From: Halorientalis marina
Lineage (GTDB): Archaea > Halobacteriota > Halobacteria > Halobacteriales > Haloarculaceae
Direction of reading: 5' to 3'
Length of the DNA: 64,000 nucleotides
Assembly (NCBI RefSeq): GCF_023028345.1
Contig: NZ_CP095487.1
Span: 1,426,001 to 1,490,000 of the forward strand
Position numbers and translations under genes: made by a program. This document shows positions 10,547 to 17,325 of the stretch, piece by piece (the first letter of the stretch is position 1; each line of letters opens with the position of its first letter). The notes beneath the pieces are model-generated. The model ran no database searches. It had not been told where the DNA came from and was given only the letters and a program-made list of their open reading frames with translations.

Positions 10547-12244
10547 CTATTCGCTGGTCTCGGTCGTCCCGTCCGGGTTTGCGCGTGGGAGTCGCAGAGT
10601 GACTGTCGTTCCGTCGTCGACCTCGATATCTATCGACCCGTTCGACGTCTCGACAGTCCATCTGACGAACCACAACCCGAGCCCACTCCCATGGTTGAGT
10701 GCCGTCTCGACCCCACTTTCGAGCGGTTCGAGTTCGTGCTCCGGAATCCCACTGCCGTCGTCTTCGATCTCGATTTCGACTGTCTCCTCTCGCTCGAAGG
10801 CACGGACCGATATCGTCGTTCCCGATGGATTGTGTTCGAAGGCGTTCCGAAGGAGATGGACGAATACTTGTTCGAGTCTTGGCGAAGCACGAACAGCCAG
10901 TTCACAATTCCCGTCGATGCGTATGTTTTCCGTCTCGTGTGTTTCCTCCAACGAGGTAATGCTGGACTCGACGACTTCCGTGAGGTTCTGGACTACCAAA
11001 CTCGATTCCTGAATAATCCCATCGATTTCGCGGGCCGTATTGCTCATCTCACTGATCCGCTCTGCGGCGTCCACGACCGAAGTCGCTAGTCCGTTGATTT
11101 CCGAGAGGCGATCATCGTTCGCCTGGACATCCGTTATCGTCTCGATCCGTTCAGCGTTGCCCGTAAGTACCATCGCCTTGTTTCTAAGGTTGTGGCGGAG
11201 TACTCGATTGAGAACTTGTAGTTGCTGTTCCCGTTGTCTTCGATCCGTTACGTTGACGACCGTGAACGTGAACCCGATCCGCTCGCCGCGCCCGTCACGA
11301 ATACTAGTCGTTTGCATCTCGAAAATACCCTCGTCGCGGACGATTTCGTACCCGTTGTTCACCTGTGTGAATGAGTCGTTGTCCCTGAATATGGCCGTAA
11401 TCGGGCGGCCAATGATATCGCTCCAGTCGACACCGAACATTCGACAGGCCGTCCGGTTTGCCTCGATCACTTTCGTTTCCATATCGGTTACGAGGATACC
11501 GCTGTCGATTTCGTCAGCAACGCTCTCCCAGCCGATGGTCTTGATCGCCGGAACGACATCGTAAAACTCCGTATTAAAGAACGCATAGCCGAATGCGAGC
11601 CCCATAACCGCGAACCCGAATGGTGTGAGGTCGAGGCCGGAAATCGGACTCAGCCCGAGCAAAAAGGGCGTTGCGAGACTCAGTGGAATGAGGGTCCCGA
11701 TCAGGATGGCGACTGCCTGCCGTCTGAACAGGAAGTTACGTCCCATCAACAGGTTCACGAAGAGCATCACGCCGGCCAGGAAGGTTAGGTACGAGTACAC
11801 TCCGTGGACGAAAAACCATGGGCCAAACTGTCGCTGGGTCAGTGCCAGCCCGTACCAGCCCCGTATCTGGTAGTCCGACCACATCAATCCGTGGAGGGGG
11901 TTCGTCCAGACCAGTACGAGCGTTACCGCGGGAATGAGAAACAGTCCCGCCTCTTGCCGCCGCGATAGCGAATACCCCTGCGTGTAGCGAACTGCGAACA
12001 GCAGAAACAGCACGGGGCTTGTCGCCACGCCGAAAAATTCGATCTGGGCGACGAGAATGTTCCACTTCGGGACCTGGAGGTTCAATTGAACGGCGTAGCC
12101 ACACAACCACAGGAGGTTACTGCCGGTGAGGTACACCAGATACCGCCCGCCGGGTGCTGACCGTCGCCGAAACGCCATCACCACGACGTAGCTGAGCGCG
12201 ACGATCGGGGGTGCGAACAGAACCGCCGTCACCCCGAAGTTCAT
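10547..12244 (-). CDS. Membrane sensor histidine kinase (7TM - PAS - HisKA - HATPase)
   Basis: 565 residues. Residues 1-225 carry seven hydrophobic segments of the histidine-kinase 7TM sensor type. Residues 235-335 form a PAS domain (SVADEIDSGILVTDMETKVI to FTFTVVNVTDRR). The phosphoacceptor box is LNRVLRHNLRNKAMV with His351, the HNLRN form common in haloarchaeal kinases. The ATPase domain has the N box (LLRNAFEHNP), G1 (IEDDGSGIP) and G2 (HGSGLGLWFV). It should autophosphorylate on a membrane or ligand signal, but no receiver-domain partner lies nearby, so it is an orphan kinase. The gene and flanking DNA are visibly AT-richer than neighbours, suggesting acquisition. Confidence 0.88.
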   Translation of the reverse strand: MNFGVTAVLFAPPIVALSYVVVMAFRRRSAPGGRYLVYLTGSNLLWLCGYAVQLNLQVPKWNILVAQIEFFGVATSPVLFLLFAVRYTQGYSLSRRQEAGLFLIPAVTLVLVWTNPLHGLMWSDYQIRGWYGLALTQRQFGPWFFVHGVYSYLTFLAGVMLFVNLLMGRNFLFRRQAVAILIGTLIPLSLATPFLLGLSPISGLDLTPFGFAVMGLAFGYAFFNTEFYDVVPAIKTIGWESVADEIDSGILVTDMETKVIEANRTACRMFGVDWSDIIGRPITAIFRDNDSFTQVNNGYEIVRDEGIFEMQTTSIRDGRGERIGFTFTVVNVTDRRQREQQLQVLNRVLRHNLRNKAMVLTGNAERIETITDVQANDDRLSEINGLATSVVDAAERISEMSNTAREIDGIIQESSLVVQNLTEVVESSITSLEETHETENIRIDGNCELAVRASPRLEQVFVHLLRNAFEHNPSGTTISVRAFEREETVEIEIEDDGSGIPEHELEPLESGVETALNHGSGLGLWFVRWTVETSNGSIDIEVDDGTTVTLRLPRANPDGTTETSE

Positions 12245-12476
12245 GTTATCGCCACCGATGTGCCTCGATTATTTTTATCATATCATATTATTCCTTTTGT
12301 ATATAATAATGCGGACATAACTGCGAAACAACGATACAGTACTTCGATGCTGCTGTCTCGATCTCGTGATATTCCCATTTCGATTTCGACAGTGTAGGGT
12401 TGACTGATGGATCGAGGGCGGGCGCGTATCGAGCCGCATCGACACCCATTAATCGGGTCACACCCTAGCACTGGTC
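12245..12476. other. AT-rich intergenic region, no gene seen
   Basis: Divergent promoter region between the histidine kinase and the microprotein gene. It contains several AT tracts (for example around 12266-12310) that could serve as TATA elements for the kinase, and a TATA-like cattaatc near 12447-12454, about 25 bases before the ATG at 12477. No repeat or RNA gene was recognised. Confidence 0.5.
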
Positions 12477-12563
12477 ATGTCCGAGAAAGAGCTCCTGTTC
12501 GCGATACTCGCGGGGCTCGCCATCCTGATGTTCGTCAGCGGGATCGTCCTCGTGGTGAGCTGA
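12477..12563 (+). CDS. 28-residue single-helix membrane microprotein
   Basis: A very short frame, MSEKELLFAILAGL then AILMFVSGIVLVVS, ending in TGA. After a charged six-residue N terminus it is one continuous hydrophobic helix of about 22 residues, with a small-residue pattern (A-x-x-G, S-G) suited to helix packing. A TATA-like element about 25 bases upstream argues for expression. It precedes the radical SAM pair by 62 bases on the same strand. I cannot assign a function; it could be a regulatory or assembly microprotein of a membrane complex. The coding status is inferred from the promoter and from the composition, not proven. Confidence 0.5.
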   Translation: MSEKELLFAILAGLAILMFVSGIVLVVS

Positions 12564-12625
12564 GGCGTTTTCACGAACTGGGAACGGGCAGGAGGGGTAA
12601 GAACGGGTCGGCCCAATCCGGACGT

Positions 12626-12853
12626 ATGTCAGAACGGGTCGAACGAGTAGACACCCCGCGGGCGACGACGGGCCGCGAGTGGGAACTGTTCGTCCGTGAG
12701 GAGGCAGACGAATCACTCGGGCACGTCGGGAGCCTGACCGCGCCGACGCGCGAATCCGCTCTCGAACGGGCGACGGAGTTGTTCGGCTGGACCACGGCGG
12801 ACGTGTGGCTGTGCCCGGCCGAGGAAGTCGAACGGGTCGGAATCGAGCAATGA
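12626..12853 (+). CDS. Radical SAM-partnered small protein (Htur_1727-like)
   Basis: 75-residue acidic cytoplasmic protein, translationally coupled (ATGA overlap) to the radical SAM/SPASM gene that follows. The sequence (VERVDTPRATTGREWELFVR, then SLGHVGSLTAPTRESALERA, then TELFGWTTADVWLCPAEEV) resembles the haloarchaeal 'Htur_1727 family' that annotation pipelines flag as radical-SAM-partnered candidate RiPPs. It looks like a compact PqqD- or PaaB-sized fold with one Cys (in LCPAEE) and no obvious leader or core split. It may therefore be an accessory or chaperone rather than a peptide substrate. Upstream in-frame extension is unlikely, since it reads through low-quality sequence. Confidence 0.68.
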   Translation: MSERVERVDTPRATTGREWELFVREEADESLGHVGSLTAPTRESALERATELFGWTTADVWLCPAEEVERVGIEQ

Positions 12854-14070
12854 TCTCCGTCAGTAAACTCCTCTGTGACCTCGACGCCGAGGGCGACGGG
12901 CTCCGCTACGACGCCGCCGACGAGGCCGACGCGAAACAGATCAGGCGGGAGAAACAGCGCCGGCCGGTCGTCGTCTGGAACTGCACCAAGCAGTGTAACC
13001 TCTACTGTGACCACTGTTACGCCGCGGCCGACACCGACTGCGCGTCGGGGGAGTTCTCTACCGCGGAGGCGAAACGGATGCTCGACGACCTCGCCGACTA
13101 CGGCGCCCCCGTCGTTCTGTTTTCGGGCGGCGAACCGCTGGTCCGCGAGGACCTCGAGGAACTGATCGCGTACGCCGACGAGCAGGGTATCCGCCCGGTC
13201 CTCTCGACGAACGGGACGCTCATCACGGAGGAGCGCGCCCGCGACCTCCGGGACGCCGGCCTGAAGTACGCCGGCATCTCCGTCGACGGGATGCCCGAGC
13301 GCAACGACGAGTTCCGCGGGCAGGAGGGCGCCTTCGACGCTGCGCTCCGGGGGATTCAGGCCTGTCTCGACGCCGACCTCAAGACCGGCCTCCGGTACAC
13401 CATCACGAAGCACAACGCCGACGACCTGGAGGCCATCGTCTCGATGCTCCACGAGGAGGGGCTGGACCGCTTCTGTTTCTACCACCTCGACTACGGCGGC
13501 CGCGGCGACGAGATACGGGACGTGGACCTCACGCCCGAACAGCGCCGCGAGGCCGTCGAGACGGTCTGTGACATGACCCGCGAGTACCACGCCCGGGGCG
13601 ACGAGATCGAGACGCTGCTCGTGGGCAACTACGCCGACGCCGCCTACCTCGTCGAGTACGCTCGCGAGCACCTCGGCCGGGAGACCGCCGAACGCGTCTA
13701 CCAGTACCTCCGGGTCAACGGCGGCGACCCCACCGGCGAGCGCGTCGCCGACATCGACTACCAGGGCAACGTCCACCTCACGCAGTTCTGGCAGGGCTAC
13801 TCGCTGGGCAACGTCCGGGACCGCCCGTTCTCGGCCATCTGGGAGGACGACTCGAACCCCCTCCTGCGCGCGATGCGCGACCGCGAGGAGCGGCTCTCGG
13901 GCCGGTGTGGGGACTGCCAGTATCAGGACATCTGCCGTGGCGGTTCGCGGCTCCGCGCGCTGTCGGTCCACGACGACCCGTTCGCGCCCGACCCGCAGTG
14001 TTACCTCCACGAACACGAGGTCCACGGCTCGAACCCGATCGTCGATACGGGGCCGCGGTCGGCGGACTAG
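12850..14070 (+). CDS. Radical SAM/SPASM enzyme (AhbC/AhbD/NirJ-like)
   Basis: 406 residues. The radical SAM cluster motif is CNLYCDHC (Cys49, 53, 56), preceded by another Cys45, with FSGGEP at 92-97 for SAM binding. The C-terminal SPASM region has Cys353, Cys356, Cys362 and Cys384, in CGDCQYQDICRGGSRLRA and then DPFAPDPQC. This is close to the auxiliary-cluster pattern of NirJ/AhbC/AhbD, which act in heme d1 and in the siroheme-dependent heme pathway. It may be a heme-pathway enzyme or a peptide-modifying one working with the small coupled protein. The start overlaps the upstream stop by four bases. The renalase-like gene overlaps its 3' end convergently. Confidence 0.85.
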   Translation: MISVSKLLCDLDAEGDGLRYDAADEADAKQIRREKQRRPVVVWNCTKQCNLYCDHCYAAADTDCASGEFSTAEAKRMLDDLADYGAPVVLFSGGEPLVREDLEELIAYADEQGIRPVLSTNGTLITEERARDLRDAGLKYAGISVDGMPERNDEFRGQEGAFDAALRGIQACLDADLKTGLRYTITKHNADDLEAIVSMLHEEGLDRFCFYHLDYGGRGDEIRDVDLTPEQRREAVETVCDMTREYHARGDEIETLLVGNYADAAYLVEYAREHLGRETAERVYQYLRVNGGDPTGERVADIDYQGNVHLTQFWQGYSLGNVRDRPFSAIWEDDSNPLLRAMRDREERLSGRCGDCQYQDICRGGSRLRALSVHDDPFAPDPQCYLHEHEVHGSNPIVDTGPRSAD

Positions 14071-15098
14071 ATGATCCGCTCGCGGATGCGGTCGGCGGCG
14101 TCCAGTCCCGTCTGGAGGGCGGCGTAGGTCCGGCCCGTGCCGGCCACCCAGTCGCCGGCGATGGCGAGGTCGTAGCGGGGGGCCCGCTCGATCAGTGCAG
14201 GGTTGATGCCGTGGTCGGGGACTGCCGCCGTCCATCGCTCCTGATCGACCCAGTCCGGTTCGCGCAGGCGGTCGTCGTCGAGGAGGTCCGCGGCCGCGGT
14301 GCAGGCGACGCGCTCGATCTCCCGGTCGTCGGCTTCGGGGCGACTCTCGGTCCAGCGGGGGTTCAGCTGGACGACGAGCAGGCTCTCGCCGTCGGGGACG
14401 TGCCCGGGCTTGCACTCCTCGCGGGAACACCAGCCGATCTCGTGGTCGTCGTCGCGGCTGACCAGGGCGTAGTAGGGCCGGTCCAGCCGGAACGGGTAGT
14501 GACAGACGACACTGTCGACCGGCCGGTAGGGGACGCGCCCCGCCGCCGTCATGAGGTCGGAGCAGTACTCGCCGCCCCAGTCGGCGTCGGCGAGCAGGCT
14601 CGCGGTCTCCCCGGCCGGGAGCGCGAGGACGAGGCCGTTGATCCGCTCCTCGCGGTCGCCGGTCGTCGAGAGCCGCCAGCCGTCGCCGGTCCGGTCGAGG
14701 TGGCCCACGCGCGTCCCGGTCAGGAGCTCCGCGCCGCTCTCGCGGGCGAAGGCCGTGGCGATCCCGCGGACGCCGTCGGGCGTCGTGTACTTCGGGGCCT
14801 GGTCGTCCCGGCCCGACTCTATCGTGCCGTCGGCGTCGAACACCCACACGTCGCCGTCGACGGTCTGCAGGTCCCCGCCGACGGCCTCTCCGAGGACGGT
14901 CCGGAACCGCTCGTCGGCGCCCTTCAGGAAGTTCGCGCCGTAGTCGTAGGTACAGCCGCCGCGCTGGCGCGTGACCATGCGCCCTCCCACGTCGTCGACC
15001 GCCTCGAACAGCGTCACGTCGACGGGCGCGTCGCGGAGGCCGTAGGCTGCCGCCGTCCCCGCGATACCCCCGCCGACGATGCCGACCGTCGCCGTCAT
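14067..15098 (-). CDS. FAD-dependent oxidoreductase, renalase / amine-oxidase-like
   Basis: 343 residues. The N-terminal VGIVGGGIAGTAAAYGLRDA is the FAD-binding GxGxxG motif, followed by the acidic strand TLFEAVDDVGGRM and GCTYDYGANFL, typical of the renalase/protoporphyrinogen-oxidase-like group. The C-terminal DLAIAGDWVAGTGRTYAAL is the second flavin-contact motif. It is a soluble flavoprotein; the substrate is not evident. Its convergent four-base overlap with the radical SAM gene keeps the pair together, and because both families occur around tetrapyrrole metabolism a link is possible but unproven. Confidence 0.78.
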   Translation of the reverse strand: MTATVGIVGGGIAGTAAAYGLRDAPVDVTLFEAVDDVGGRMVTRQRGGCTYDYGANFLKGADERFRTVLGEAVGGDLQTVDGDVWVFDADGTIESGRDDQAPKYTTPDGVRGIATAFARESGAELLTGTRVGHLDRTGDGWRLSTTGDREERINGLVLALPAGETASLLADADWGGEYCSDLMTAAGRVPYRPVDSVVCHYPFRLDRPYYALVSRDDDHEIGWCSREECKPGHVPDGESLLVVQLNPRWTESRPEADDREIERVACTAAADLLDDDRLREPDWVDQERWTAAVPDHGINPALIERAPRYDLAIAGDWVAGTGRTYAALQTGLDAADRIRERII

Positions 15099-15183
15099 GC
15101 GTGAGCGTACGCAGTGGGGTGGTATGAAAACCGGGGCCGAGACCGGCCGATGTCCGCGACCTGGGCCGGCGCGAGACCCGGTC

Positions 15184-17262
15184 TCACGTCGCCGGCACGA
15201 CCCGCACCGCGCTGTGTTTGTACTCGGGGATTTTCGCGACGGGGTCGAGCGTGTCGCCAGTCAGGCTGTTCACCAGCGGATCGGCGTAGTGGAAGGTCAT
15301 GAAGACCGTCCCGCGCGTCGTCCGTGGGGTCACGGTCGCCTCGACCGTCACCGATCCCCGCCCGTTCGCCACTTCGACGGTGTCGCCGTCGGCGATGTCG
15401 CGCTCCGCCGCGTCCTCGGGGTGAATCTCCACGACGTCCTCGCCGCGCATCTTCATCAACGTCCCCGACCGTCGCGTGAGCGCGCCGCTGTTGAAGTGCT
15501 GGAGGACTCGCCCGGTCGTCAACACGAGTTCGTCGTCGCCCAGGTCGTCAGCCGGTGGGACGTGGTCGACCGGCGCGAGCGGTGCCGTTCGCTCGCCCGT
15601 GGCGAACGAGTCCTCGTGGAGGACACCAACGCCCTCGTCCGCGTCGGCGGGGAACGGCCACCGCTGGCTTCCCTCGCCGATGCCGTCGTAGGACATCCCC
15701 GCGTAGAGGTCGTTGACACGGGTTAGCTCGTCGAACACTGCTTCCGGACCGTCGTGGTCGAACCGCGCCGGCGTCTCGCCGACGAGGCGGCGCGCGACCG
15801 ACTGGATGATGTCGAGGTCGCGGCGTGCGTCGCCGGGTGGGTCGGCCATCGGGCGCATCCGCATGACCTGCCGGTCGGTGTTCGTGACGGTGCCGCCCTT
15901 CTCCGCCCAGGCACTCCCCGGGAGGACCACGTCGGCGTGCTCGGCGGTCTCCGTCACGTAGAGGTCCTGCACGACGAGGAAATCGAGCGCGTCGAGCGCG
16001 TCGGCGACCCGTCCCGAGTTGGGTTCCGTGATCGCCGGGTTCTCGCCGAAGACGTAGGCTCCCCGGACCGCGTCGCCGGCGGCGTGGGTCGCCTCGACCT
16101 CCGTCAGGCCCGGCTCCGCGGGCGGTTCGACGCCCCACTCCTCGGCGACGGCGGCGCGGGCCGCCCCGTCGGTCACGTCCGCGTACCCGGGGAGGACACT
16201 CGGGAGCGCGCCAACGTCGCCGGCGCCCTGCACGTTGTTCTGTCCGCGGAGCGGGTTCACGCCGGTCCCGCGGCGGCCGACGTTGCCGGTCACGAGCGCG
16301 AGGTTCAGCAGGGCGTGGACGTTGTCGGTCCCGCAGTGGTGCTGACTCATGCCCATGCCCGTGAACGCGGCGGCGCGGTCGGCCTCGCCGTACAGGCGCG
16401 CGGCCTCGCGGAGGGCGTCGGGGTCGACCCCCGCCAGTTCCGCGTTCGCCGCGACGTCCACGTCGGCGAGGTGTTCGCGCAGCGTGTCCAGTCCCTCGAC
16501 GCGCTCGTCACAGAACGCCTCGTCGACCAGCCCTTCGTCGACGATAACCTTCGCCATCGCGTTGAGCAGGGGGATGTCGTAACCGGGGGTAACGGGCAGG
16601 TGCAGGTCGGCGGCGTCGGTGGTGTCGTTCGCTCGCGGGTCGACGTGGATCAGTGTCGTCCCGTCCCGGATGGCCGGCAACAGGTACGACCTGAAGATGA
16701 CGGGGTGCTGTTCGGCGGGGTTGGCCCCGCAGGCGAGGAACACGTCGGCCTCGCCCAGGTCGTCGAGCGTGTTCGTCATCGCGCCCGCGCCGAGTCGCTC
16801 GCTCATCGCCGCCACTGTCGAGGAGTGACACAGCCGGGCGCAGTTGTCGACGCTGTTCGTCCCCAGGACCCGGGCGAGTTTCTGGAACAGGTAGTTCTCC
16901 TCGTTGGTGCAGTTCGAGGACGCGAAGAACGTGAGGGCGTCGGGACCGTGTTCCTCGACGATGTCCGCGAAGGCGGTGGCGATCCGCCCCAGTGCCTCGT
17001 CCCACGGCGCCGTGACGAGGTGGCCGTTCTCGCGGACCAGCGGCTGTTCGAGGCGGTCGTCGTCGGTGACCGGTTCGAAGGCCGCCGCCCCTTTCGGGCA
17101 GATCTCTCCTTTCGTGTTGACCGGCGCCTGCCAACCTGTGCCCTTCCCGCTGGCCTCGCTGTACGTCAGCCCGCAGCCGACACCACAGAACGGACAGACG
17201 CTCTTTGCCGGCGTTGGGGTCTGGGACCGTCCCTCGCTGTCGCTCATGCTGGTCGTTACCAA
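15184..17262 (-). CDS. fdhA: Formate dehydrogenase catalytic subunit (Mo-bisPGD, Cys-type)
   Basis: 692-residue molybdopterin oxidoreductase. The N-terminal 4Fe-4S motif is Cys23-x2-Cys26-x3-Cys30 and Cys55 (CPFCGVGC and ICPKG). The Mo-ligating active site reads NCARLCHSSTVA, with Cys145-His146 in the position of the selenocysteine-His pair of E. coli FdhH, which favours formate dehydrogenase over nitrate reductase. The MCD-binding domain ends near ALTRRSGTLMKM and VEIHPEDAAERDIADGD. No FeS beta subunit, diaphorase or FdhD is adjacent, so the electron acceptor is unknown; ferredoxin is plausible. It may start at MSDSEG, five codons later. Cytoplasmic, since no Tat signal is seen. Confidence 0.82.
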   Translation of the reverse strand: MVTTSMSDSEGRSQTPTPAKSVCPFCGVGCGLTYSEASGKGTGWQAPVNTKGEICPKGAAAFEPVTDDDRLEQPLVRENGHLVTAPWDEALGRIATAFADIVEEHGPDALTFFASSNCTNEENYLFQKLARVLGTNSVDNCARLCHSSTVAAMSERLGAGAMTNTLDDLGEADVFLACGANPAEQHPVIFRSYLLPAIRDGTTLIHVDPRANDTTDAADLHLPVTPGYDIPLLNAMAKVIVDEGLVDEAFCDERVEGLDTLREHLADVDVAANAELAGVDPDALREAARLYGEADRAAAFTGMGMSQHHCGTDNVHALLNLALVTGNVGRRGTGVNPLRGQNNVQGAGDVGALPSVLPGYADVTDGAARAAVAEEWGVEPPAEPGLTEVEATHAAGDAVRGAYVFGENPAITEPNSGRVADALDALDFLVVQDLYVTETAEHADVVLPGSAWAEKGGTVTNTDRQVMRMRPMADPPGDARRDLDIIQSVARRLVGETPARFDHDGPEAVFDELTRVNDLYAGMSYDGIGEGSQRWPFPADADEGVGVLHEDSFATGERTAPLAPVDHVPPADDLGDDELVLTTGRVLQHFNSGALTRRSGTLMKMRGEDVVEIHPEDAAERDIADGDTVEVANGRGSVTVEATVTPRTTRGTVFMTFHYADPLVNSLTGDTLDPVAKIPEYKHSAVRVVPAT

Positions 17263-17325
17263 GGCCCGGGGCGAGATAAACCCCGCCGCCGTTCCAATGA
17301 CGTGAGAACGGCCGCGTGGGTGGCT

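Noticed and set aside
12571-14847. Minus-strand open frame of 758 codons across the radical SAM and renalase-like genes
   Set aside because: The radical SAM and SPASM motifs are on the plus strand, and the flavoprotein motifs are in another minus-strand frame.
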